Source: an uncultured Peptococcaceae bacterium | GTDB lineage: Bacteria; Bacillota; Peptococcia; Peptococcales; Peptococcaceae | NCBI GenBank assembly: GCA_900553245.1 | Contig: USCP01000014.1 | Span: 1-18,359, forward strand | Direction: 5' to 3' | DNA length: 18,359 nucleotides | In this document: positions 11,999 to 18,359 of the stretch, piece by piece | Layout: every line of letters begins with the position of its first letter | Numbering within the stretch: the stretch's first letter is position 1 | Translations under genes and position numbers: made by a program | The notes under the pieces: model-generated | Told to the model about the DNA's origin: nothing | Databases searched by the model: none | What the model saw: only the letters and a program-made list of their open reading frames with translations

Positions 11999-13983
11999 TG
12001 CCTTTACAAATTTATCTGCGTGGTAGAAATGCAGATGGCACGCGTTCCCCACTCTATAAGGACATTACGTCGGTGTGCGGTGCGATTACCCTGGAAGGGG
12101 AAGTGAAGGGCGCCAGTCGTAAGCTGTCTTTTGAGGTGGTGCGCAAGAAGATGGATTATTTCCTCGATATGGTGGGCACGCTGGAACGCGGGGATGCGGT
12201 GCTTGTGAGTGACACGGGCTCGCCTGATATTGACAAGGCTGTCTTTTACGGCTTGGTGTGGCGGGTGTCTGAAAGTGATGCGAATGTGTTGAAAAATGTG
12301 GTGTGCTATGACAATATGCGCTTTTTGATGACGTCGGATTGTATCACAAATGTGTGGACAGATGTGACCGCCAAGGAAGTGACCGAGACGGTTTGCAAGG
12401 AATTGGGCGTGACGATGGGCAAGGTGCCTGATACGGATGTGAAGGTGAATGTCAATGCCAGAGAGCGTAATGGGTACGAGGCGATTATGATTGCTTGGAC
12501 GGAAACGCGCAAAGTGACGGAGAAGTTTTACTACCCGAGAATGGTGGGGTATAAGCTTCATGTGATTGAAAAGGGGGAAATGCTCGAGGGGCATGACCTG
12601 AAGTATCAAAGCGAGGCGTTGCCGGGAAATCTGATCAGTGTGACAAAGGGAGAAGACAGTGCCGGCGCGGTGAGTTGCATCTTTGAGCGTGACGAAGCCG
12701 GTAAGGCAACGTTTAAGGAGAGTGACAAGGCGCTGGCGCATCGCTATGGCTATATTGTTGGTGTGAACGATATGGGGCAAAGCACGAAGCAATCGGCGGT
12801 AAAAGCGATTAACGAGGGCGAAAAAACCGTCGAGGTGAGCGCTGTCGGTGATTGGGCGGTGCAAACGGGCTGGAGTGTGCGCTTGATTTCGAATGTGCTG
12901 ACGGCTGACCAACTCTATATTGAGCATGATGCGCATTTTTACGAAAATGGCCTGCATACGATGAACCTAACGTTGTCGTATGAAAATAGTATGGATGAAA
13001 TTGAGAACAAGGAAGACGAGACGGCCTCTGAAGGCGCTGGAGGCGACTTGTTTACCAGCGGCGCAAGCAATGAGGTGATTATTTGGAACTTCTGTCGTGC
13101 GCAAGGCTTTAGCGCGGCGGCGACGGCGGGCATTATGGGCAACATGGAAGCGGAGAGCGGCTTGAAGCCTGATATCACAGAGGTAGGTGGCTATGGTGGT
13201 TATGGGCTGTGTCAGTGGACTAATACGGGGGCCGGTGATGCAGCACGTAAGACGAACCTTATCAATTGGTGCAAGTCGAAGGGGTATGATTATCGAACCC
13301 TTGAAGGTCAGCTCAATTTCATGATGTATGAGTTTAAGAATAAGCCGTACTATTGGAACAATCTGGGCAATGCGTTTATGCAGTTGACGGATGTATGGCA
13401 GGCAACGGACCGTTGGCTCACTTATTTTGAAGGGTGTACGGTGCGCACGCCTATTGTACAGTGGCCTCGACGCATTAAGTCGGCGAATTTGTATTACAGC
13501 AAATATAGTAAGTACAATCAGATTCCGCTGCCAAATCAAGGTGGTGCTGGTCAGGGAGATGGTGATGGTGTTGCCACAGGTCGAATGGGATGGCCATTTG
13601 CAAATGGTGGCGGTACTTTTATCCGCGGATTTGCAGGCAATGCGCATTTGGGGGTAGATATATCTACACGCGGAGGAACTGGTCCGGGGGCTCCAGTACT
13701 TGCCGTGGATGGTGGCGTTGTTGTTAGCGCTGGGGATAGTGTTTCTCACTGGACTTATGGCAACGAAATTAACATAAATCATGGCAATGGTTTGTACACT
13801 AGATATGCCCATTTAAGCAAAATCAGTGTAAGGGTCGGACAAAAGGTTAGTAAGGGACAAATTATTGGTACGGAAGGAAATACGGGAAATAGCAAAGGCA
13901 CTCATCTACATATTGAGGTGCATAAAGGGATACCGAACGGACAGCGTGTTGATCCAATGGGGTACTTGCATCGAGGAGGTTAA
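11998..13983 (+). CDS. Baseplate hub (XkdQ-like) fused to tail lysozyme and M23 peptidase
   Basis: A 661-residue, multi-domain protein. Residues about 1-330 form the XkdQ/gp27-like hub ring (QIYLRGRNADGTRSPLYKDITSVCG onward). A phage tail lysozyme follows at about 357-480, with GIMGNMEAESG carrying the catalytic-type Glu. A Gly-rich linker (QGGAGQGDGDG, about 514-524) leads to a C-terminal M23 metallopeptidase (about 545-655) with HLGVD and THLHIEV zinc-binding motifs. It would both plug the tail tip and cut glycan and peptide bonds in peptidoglycan during entry. ATG 11998 (TGATG overlap) is preferred over the TTG just before. Codon use changes sharply at about 13520, where ATA, AGA and TCT codons appear, so the M23 module was probably acquired separately. 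Confidence 0.88.
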   Translation: MPLQIYLRGRNADGTRSPLYKDITSVCGAITLEGEVKGASRKLSFEVVRKKMDYFLDMVGTLERGDAVLVSDTGSPDIDKAVFYGLVWRVSESDANVLKNVVCYDNMRFLMTSDCITNVWTDVTAKEVTETVCKELGVTMGKVPDTDVKVNVNARERNGYEAIMIAWTETRKVTEKFYYPRMVGYKLHVIEKGEMLEGHDLKYQSEALPGNLISVTKGEDSAGAVSCIFERDEAGKATFKESDKALAHRYGYIVGVNDMGQSTKQSAVKAINEGEKTVEVSAVGDWAVQTGWSVRLISNVLTADQLYIEHDAHFYENGLHTMNLTLSYENSMDEIENKEDETASEGAGGDLFTSGASNEVIIWNFCRAQGFSAAATAGIMGNMEAESGLKPDITEVGGYGGYGLCQWTNTGAGDAARKTNLINWCKSKGYDYRTLEGQLNFMMYEFKNKPYYWNNLGNAFMQLTDVWQATDRWLTYFEGCTVRTPIVQWPRRIKSANLYYSKYSKYNQIPLPNQGGAGQGDGDGVATGRMGWPFANGGGTFIRGFAGNAHLGVDISTRGGTGPGAPVLAVDGGVVVSAGDSVSHWTYGNEININHGNGLYTRYAHLSKISVRVGQKVSKGQIIGTEGNTGNSKGTHLHIEVHKGIPNGQRVDPMGYLHRGG

Positions 13984-13986
13984 ACG

Positions 13987-14358
13987 ATGAGCATGTATGA
14001 ATTGACGGAGCGTGTGCGTGGCAAGCCTGCATGTCGAGCGGTGGAGCTTGGCGAAGTGGTCGGTGTGAACCCGCTTGTGGTACGCATTGGCAATGGGGAG
14101 TATAAAGCAGGCCCGAAGGGGTGGCGATTTTACGAGCCTGTCTTTGCGTATAAGGATGTGGAAAATAAGGAAGTGGCTTTTGCCGGTGCAGGTGTGAATT
14201 GCGGTCAGGGCGGCATTTCTGCGATGACTGCAACCACAGGCACAATCAAGGAAGGCAAGGCGAAGATGCACTATAAGGTCGGCGACTTGCTGGCGGTGCA
14301 ACAGATGGCTGGAGATGCGTCGTTTATGATTTTGGCGAAGGTACAGGAGGTGGTGTAG
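13987..14358 (+). CDS. Baseplate protein, XkdR/DUF2577-like
   Basis: A 123-residue protein with VGVNPLVVRIGNGEYKAGPKGWRFYEPV and a C-terminal MHYKVGDLLAVQQMAGDASFMILAKVQEV. The OB-fold-like beta pattern and position between hub and DUF2634 match the XkdR/DUF2577 family, whose members sit in the baseplate/spike area. ATG 13987 follows GAGGAGGT. No spike-type repeat is present. Confidence 0.7.
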   Translation: MSMYELTERVRGKPACRAVELGEVVGVNPLVVRIGNGEYKAGPKGWRFYEPVFAYKDVENKEVAFAGAGVNCGQGGISAMTATTGTIKEGKAKMHYKVGDLLAVQQMAGDASFMILAKVQEVV

Positions 14359-14805
14359 ATGCCACAATTACCGGATGCGTTGATTGTAGAAACGTTGGAA
14401 ACGGTCGAGTATAAGCGAGAGGCACCGCCACTCTTGGAGGAATGGGCCTTTGACTTTGATGCGATGCAATTCAAGGTTGATGAAAACGGGATGCCGTATT
14501 TGGTGCAGCGAAACGAGGCGTTGAAGATTTGGCTGTATTGGGCGGTGACGACGGAAAAAGCCCGTTGGCGTGCCAACAGTAGGCCGTATGGTGCAGAGAT
14601 TGAGCGTATGATTGGGATGCCGGTGACGACTGCTATTAAGAGCTCGGAGCTGAAGCGTACCATCCGTGAAGCGGTGGAACAATGCGAGTATGTGGAAAGC
14701 GTGATGCGCATTGATGTGGCGTTGGTGGATGGTGTGGTAACGGCAACGGTGGAAGTGCGTAGCATCTATGACAATGAGGTGGTGAGTGTGAATGTCGAAG
14801 TTTGA
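14359..14805 (+). CDS. Baseplate wedge protein, XkdS/DUF2634 (gp25-like)
   Basis: This 148-residue protein contains the DUF2634 pattern: FDFDAMQFKVDENGMPYLVQRNEALKIWLYWAVTTEKARWRANSRPYGAEIERMIG. It lies immediately before the baseplate J gene, as gp25-like (W-like) wedge proteins do in contractile tails. ATG 14359 directly follows the previous stop, with AGGAGGTGG upstream. Its 3' end overlaps baseplate J by 14 bp. Confidence 0.85.
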   Translation: MPQLPDALIVETLETVEYKREAPPLLEEWAFDFDAMQFKVDENGMPYLVQRNEALKIWLYWAVTTEKARWRANSRPYGAEIERMIGMPVTTAIKSSELKRTIREAVEQCEYVESVMRIDVALVDGVVTATVEVRSIYDNEVVSVNVEV

Positions 14806-15907
14806 CGAATCGTTGGCAAGAATGAAGGGTTGGTTGGCGTCTCCTTTGTCGAAGATTGAGGGGACGTTTAGTATGTTTAATTTGCGCAGTGTGGCGCAGG
14901 AGAGCGCATTTTTGCAAAATGAGATGGAGATTGTGCGCGATAACTACTCGCTGGATAGTGCCAGTGGGGAATATCTGGATAAAAAGGCGTCTGACGAAGG
15001 GATGACGCGCAAGTATGCCCAACCTGCTCATGGTACGGTGACGTTTACGGGTGTGAAGGACACTATTATTCCGTTGGGGACGGTGGTATTGGCACCTGAT
15101 TATGGGGTGCGCTTTGTGACGATTGAAGTGGGTACGATTGGCGAAGGCGGTACGGTGTCGGTGGATGTGCAATGTGAATCTACGGGCGCAAGTGGCAATG
15201 TGCCGATTGGTGCAGTGAACAAATTGGCGCAACCTGTGGCAGGTGTCAGTGCGGTGACGAATGAGGCCGAGATGATTGACGGTGTTGACCGAGAAAGTGA
15301 TGAGGCGTTTCGTAGTCGCATTTATATTAAGTGTCGTTATCCGGCAACGTCGGGCAATAAGCAATGCTATGTGAATTGGGCCAGTGAAGTGAGTGGCGTT
15401 GGCGCGGTGAAGGTTTTTAGTAAGAAGGACATGATGGACCTTGGCATGGATGTGAGCAAGTATAATGTGCGGGTGAGTATCTTGGGCGGAGAAAAGGCGC
15501 CTGCCAGTCCGGAATTGGTGCAACAGGTGAAGGATTACCTAGACCCAAGCGGAGGCGGCGGTGATGGTGTGGCGCCTGTGGGTGCTGTGGTTGAGGTGAC
15601 GACAGCCAAGGAAAAGGTGGTCAATGTGTCGGCGAAGGTGTCTCTCGGGACGCTTGCAGGCAATGTGGAAGCGGTGAAGGCGGCTTTTACGGAGGTGTTA
15701 GCGGCGTATTTTGCGGAGATTGCTTATGATGGCAAGACCGAGGGTGTGAGTCCTGCGCAGATTGGCTATCGTTTACTGGATGTTGCCGGCGTGGTGGACT
15801 ATGCAGAGATGACCTTGAATGGTGGCACGGCGGCGGTGACGATTGGCGCTGAAGAGGTGCTCAAGGTGGGTACGGTAACGCTGACGACAGCCGGAGGTGG
15901 TGCATGA
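14792..15907 (+). CDS. Baseplate J protein (XkdT-like)
   Basis: This 371-residue protein is a structural wedge component. The pattern SASGEYLDKKASDEGMTRKYAQPAHGTVTFTGV, then GVDRESDEAFRSRIYIKCRYPATSGNKQCYVNWASEVSGVGAVKVFSK, is diagnostic of the Baseplate_J family; the C-terminal half carries the usual VEVTTAKEKVVNVSAKVSL core. Its partners are the DUF2634 and DUF2313 proteins encoded on either side. The stop overlaps the next start as ATGA. Confidence 0.92.
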   Translation: MSKFDESLARMKGWLASPLSKIEGTFSMFNLRSVAQESAFLQNEMEIVRDNYSLDSASGEYLDKKASDEGMTRKYAQPAHGTVTFTGVKDTIIPLGTVVLAPDYGVRFVTIEVGTIGEGGTVSVDVQCESTGASGNVPIGAVNKLAQPVAGVSAVTNEAEMIDGVDRESDEAFRSRIYIKCRYPATSGNKQCYVNWASEVSGVGAVKVFSKKDMMDLGMDVSKYNVRVSILGGEKAPASPELVQQVKDYLDPSGGGGDGVAPVGAVVEVTTAKEKVVNVSAKVSLGTLAGNVEAVKAAFTEVLAAYFAEIAYDGKTEGVSPAQIGYRLLDVAGVVDYAEMTLNGGTAAVTIGAEEVLKVGTVTLTTAGGGA

Positions 15908-16461
15908 TGAATCGCTTGGCGAAACGATTGGACCCACGACTGGATAAGGTGGATGTGTTCCACGAGCTGACCGAGGCGGAGGCGTTGGAGTTTGGCTTTT
16001 TGGATGGGAAACTTACCGATCTAGAGGATGATATGGCACTAACCACGACCCCTGCGCGTTCGATTGCACGCAAGGAGGGGTGGTATGGGGTGCTGCCCGA
16101 TGAGAGTAAGCCACTCAGCGATAGAATCGCGGTGATTGTCGCGAAGCATAGAGGGCAGGGGACGACAACCCCTGCTTTTTTGCGCAATGTGGCAAGGTCT
16201 TTCCAGTATGGCGATATCAACGTGGATGATGAGAGCGTGCCGGATACGGTGGTGATTACTTTCAACGATGTGATGGGGATTCCGCCGAATCTCAGAGATT
16301 TTGAGGGGGCCATCATGGAGGTAATGCCGGCGCATTTGCTGGTGAATTTCACTTATCGCTATCTGACGTGGGACATGTACGAGGCGTACAACAAGGCGTG
16401 GGACGAGTGGGAAGCGCTTGGGCTTACGTGGGATGAGATGGAAGTGTACGACGGCAAATAG
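15904..16461 (+). CDS. Baseplate wedge/tail protein XkdU-like (DUF2313)
   Basis: A 185-residue protein with residues LDPRLDKVDVFHELTEAEALEFGFLD and a C-terminal DRIAVIVAKHRGQGTTTPAFLRNVARSFQYGDINV segment, resembling the DUF2313/XkdU family that links wedge to tail fibres. ATG 15904 overlaps the previous stop; ATG 15907 is an equally plausible start with the same ribosome site (GGAGGTGG at 15893-15900). The C-terminal tail ends with WDEWEALGLTWDEMEVYDGK, rich in Trp and acidic residues. Confidence 0.82.
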   Translation: MMNRLAKRLDPRLDKVDVFHELTEAEALEFGFLDGKLTDLEDDMALTTTPARSIARKEGWYGVLPDESKPLSDRIAVIVAKHRGQGTTTPAFLRNVARSFQYGDINVDDESVPDTVVITFNDVMGIPPNLRDFEGAIMEVMPAHLLVNFTYRYLTWDMYEAYNKAWDEWEALGLTWDEMEVYDGK

Positions 16462-16475
16462 GGAGGAGTGAGCGA

Positions 16476-16877
16476 ATGGGGACACCAACGAAGAATTACG
16501 GACTGCCTCAATGGGACGGCAACGAATATTTCAAGCGTACGGCGATGAACGAAGGTTTTACGAAGGTTGATGAGGCGCTGAAGAAGGTGGAAGACGGTGC
16601 CGGTGCGGTGGTGGAAGAAGCGTTGAAGTCGTTTGACCGCTTGAGCATGCAGACCGGTAACAAGACTACAGACACCCTCAGCACTGCCGACAACCTCGAC
16701 ACATGGACGTCCGTCATCTCCGACGCAGGCGGTCACGAGGTCGCACGCAAGGTTGACAAAGAAGGCAAGCAGCCTGACGGCAAGGCGATGTGGACAACCA
16801 CAATCACCATCGGCGACAAGACCGTCACGGTGACAGACAAGGAAACAGACAACGGATGGACAAGGGAGGTTAAATAA
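16476..16877 (+). CDS. Tail fibre/collar protein with conserved N-terminal attachment region
   Basis: This 133-residue protein begins with NYGLPQWDGNEYFKRTAMNEGFTKVDEALKKV, the N-terminal tail-fibre pattern that anchors fibres to the baseplate. A helical stretch follows, then a beta-rich domain (WTTTITIGDKTVTVTDKETDNGW). GGGAGGAGTG precedes ATG 16476. Third-position use changes near 16655: upstream codons end mainly in G/T, downstream ones strongly in C, so the C-terminal half is likely from another source. Its size suggests a short fibre or an attachment base for the two fibre genes that follow. Confidence 0.7.
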   Translation: MGTPTKNYGLPQWDGNEYFKRTAMNEGFTKVDEALKKVEDGAGAVVEEALKSFDRLSMQTGNKTTDTLSTADNLDTWTSVISDAGGHEVARKVDKEGKQPDGKAMWTTTITIGDKTVTVTDKETDNGWTREVK

Positions 16878-17104
16878 TGGACTATACAAAAGTACTGAGC
16901 GCATTAAGTCGCGTTAAAGCCGCTCTTGAAAAGAAAATCGACGCAGTAAACACAAGCGTGTCGGGCTTGCCTGATACGCTCGACACGCAATTTACTGCCG
17001 TTAAAAACGACATTGCTACGGTCAAGACGGATGTTGCAAGTGTCAAGCAAGCCATCACTAGCGCAAATGCGCTTGCAGACTCCATCAATGGGGAGGTGGT
17101 GTGA
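16877..17104 (+). CDS. Small coiled-coil tail fibre accessory protein
   Basis: A 75-residue protein, nearly all helical (SALSRVKAALEKKIDAVNTSV, then DTQFTAVKNDIATVKTDVASVKQAIT), with heptad-like spacing of A/V/I. ATG 16877 overlaps the previous stop (TAATG) and follows AAGGGAGGTT. It probably trimerises, as a fibre shaft or linker to the next gene. It has the C-rich codon use seen in the end of the previous gene. No family name is assigned. Confidence 0.6.
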   Translation: MDYTKVLSALSRVKAALEKKIDAVNTSVSGLPDTLDTQFTAVKNDIATVKTDVASVKQAITSANALADSINGEVV

Positions 17105-17106
17105 GC

Positions 17107-18261
17107 ATGGGAACATTGATGGACAAGCTCAACGCCACCAATGCCACGAAGGAGCAAATCCGACAGGCAATTGAGCGAAAAAAGGTGAGCGTGCCAACGA
17201 ATACGCCGCTTAAGGATTATCCTGCCAAGATTGACGGGATTTATCCTGATGCGTTGTTTTTTGCAGATGCAATATATCCAAAAACTCTTATGCAAAACTT
17301 GGGCGGTTTTGCGCAATCCGCACATGGTAATCAACTTGACATGATTGTTATTGGTAATGGCGTTTTTTTTGCAAAAAAAGCAGATGATAGCACGTGGCGC
17401 AGGTGTGCAAATGCTGGCGGTAAAGGAGTAATTGCGTTTGGAAATGGGTGGTTTTTAACACTAGGCGCGAGCGGGTTGCATCAACAGCAACGAGTTTATC
17501 GTTCAATAGATGGAAAAAGTTGGGAACAGACAATTATAGCCGATGCTAACGAAACGAATCAAAGTTCAATAGTGTTTGATGGTCTAAAATTTGTTTTTTT
17601 TACAGAAGGCGGTGCTAAAGTTTGCTCAAGTGGCGATGGGAAAACTTGGAGTGTAAGAAAAACAACAGGACTAACAACTAGGGCTAGTTCTGACCTTTTT
17701 TATGACGAAAAGACAAAAAAATATTATGCTTATAACTCTGTAGATGGTGTTAAGGTTTCCGCAGATGGAGTAACGTGGGTAGACCCAACTGCTAATTTTC
17801 CGCACAAAACATATTCCAAAATCATGTGCGTGGCTAATGGTCGTATGATTTATAAAATAACGGATTACACAGACAGCTCGGATTATAACCTTTACGACCT
17901 TGAGAATCAAACAAGGTTGCTAATTTTTAGTGTAGATAGAAAAGATAGCGATAGACAGGTTGTTTATAAAAACGGTGTTTTTGCCGCATTAAATTTTGTT
18001 GTAAATGAAGAAAGGGTATTAGTTCTGCCTAACAACAACTTTACTGGAATTTTTACAACAGAAAATACTTTTGCGCGTTATGACGAATCAACGGGCAAAG
18101 TTGAGTATTCGTACGATGGAATAAATTATTTTGACAATTTAGATTTAAAAGTAATAAACACAAAGGACGAAGATGTAACTATTGAGGTAGTAAGAAAACT
18201 TGCGGACATTCAGACGTCTGCCCTACAAGCCGCCTACGAAGCAGGCGTTAACAGTATTTAA
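17107..18261 (+). CDS. Tail fibre/receptor-binding protein with Asp-box-like repeats
   Basis: A 384-residue protein. An N-terminal helical attachment region (MGTLMDKLNATNATKEQIRQAIE, about 1-50) is followed by a beta-rich domain with four degenerate Asp-box-like motifs: SIDGKSW (about 133), SSGDGKTW (174), SADGVTW (218) and SYDGINYF (334). Such motifs occur in beta-propellers of sialidases and in phage receptor-binding fibres. ATG 17107 is favoured because GGGGAGGTGG lies 8-10 bp before it; GTG 17101 overlaps the previous stop. From about 17260 onward the DNA is markedly AT-rich with AAA, ATA and TTT codons, unlike the first 150 bp, so the receptor domain is a swapped module. Ligand is unknown. 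Confidence 0.7.
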   Translation: MGTLMDKLNATNATKEQIRQAIERKKVSVPTNTPLKDYPAKIDGIYPDALFFADAIYPKTLMQNLGGFAQSAHGNQLDMIVIGNGVFFAKKADDSTWRRCANAGGKGVIAFGNGWFLTLGASGLHQQQRVYRSIDGKSWEQTIIADANETNQSSIVFDGLKFVFFTEGGAKVCSSGDGKTWSVRKTTGLTTRASSDLFYDEKTKKYYAYNSVDGVKVSADGVTWVDPTANFPHKTYSKIMCVANGRMIYKITDYTDSSDYNLYDLENQTRLLIFSVDRKDSDRQVVYKNGVFAALNFVVNEERVLVLPNNNFTGIFTTENTFARYDESTGKVEYSYDGINYFDNLDLKVINTKDEDVTIEVVRKLADIQTSALQAAYEAGVNSI

Positions 18262-18279
18262 TAAAGGAGCGTGATAATC

Positions 18280-18359
18280 ATGCAAATCATCAAAACAGAG
18301 GAAATCATCGAGGATGGCAACACCTACGACAATGGGACGATTGAAAAGTACATCAAGCC
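18280..18359 (+). CDS. Partial gene at right edge, unknown
   Basis: ATG 18280 has AAAGGAG at 18264-18270 and encodes MQIIKTEEIIEDGNTYDNGT..., open to the end of the window (26 complete codons visible). It is helical/charged with no recognised motif. Position just after the receptor-binding fibre suggests a fibre chaperone, XkdX-like small protein or another tail accessory. No function is claimed. Confidence 0.6.
   Translation, partial: MQIIKTEEIIEDGNTYDNGTIEKYIK

Noticed and set aside
12004..12957. 317-codon minus-strand frame opposite the hub gene
   Set aside because: The length is a by-product of the G/T-rich codon use of the plus-strand gene; the product is His/Arg-rich without domain features.
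1..18359. CRISPR array, insertion sequence or integrase
   Set aside because: No regularly spaced repeat series, no transposase or recombinase domain and no terminal inverted repeats were seen in the window.

Overview
This window is part of a temperate phage or prophage genome with a contractile (myovirus-type) tail, related in gene order to the PBSX/Xkd family of Bacillota. Nearly all genes run on the plus strand with short overlaps and strong GGAGG-type ribosome sites, and the coding strand is rich in G and T. Family content (Gp19/Gp15/Gp42 connector, DUF4355-type scaffold, XkdK-XkdU homologues, ORF6N antirepressor) points to a Bacillota host, perhaps Negativicutes or Clostridia. The genus cannot be fixed from the sequence.

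Layout: 1-55 is the 3' two thirds of a tRNA, probably Thr(UGU). Its last 15 bases recur at 225-239, and between the two copies lies a promoter plus terminator that would make a small RNA. Positions 290-530 hold the remnant of a type I toxin-antitoxin locus. TerL (636-2024) follows, then scaffold, major capsid protein, three or four head-tail connector/completion proteins, tail sheath and tail tube (to 6548). No portal or head-morphogenesis gene lies between TerL and scaffold, where these families normally have them.

The late operon is then interrupted from 6549 to about 8970 by an accessory island: an apparently complete Fst/par-like type I toxin-antitoxin locus with a 28-residue toxin too short for ordinary ORF calling; a minus-strand RelB/RelE pair with its own promoter, operator and terminator; a divergently transcribed ribbon-helix-helix regulator with a perfect 14-bp inverted repeat over its promoter; and an ORF6N antirepressor whose leader can form two competing hairpins.

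The tail operon resumes at 8973 with the tail assembly chaperone, which carries a canonical A_AAA_AAC -1 frameshift site giving a 131-aa and a 184-aa product. Then come a short tape measure protein, a LysM baseplate protein, a large hub fused to tail lysozyme and M23 peptidase domains, DUF2577, DUF2634, baseplate J, DUF2313, and tail-fibre genes with clear shifts in base composition. The final gene runs off the right edge. The structural genes would build a capsid and a contractile tail; the accessory genes look like morons that add stability, defence or control functions. The main unexpected observations are the paired intact and collapsed type I toxin-antitoxin loci with shared flanking repeats, the bracketed small RNA at the tRNA, the missing portal, and the antirepressor leader.
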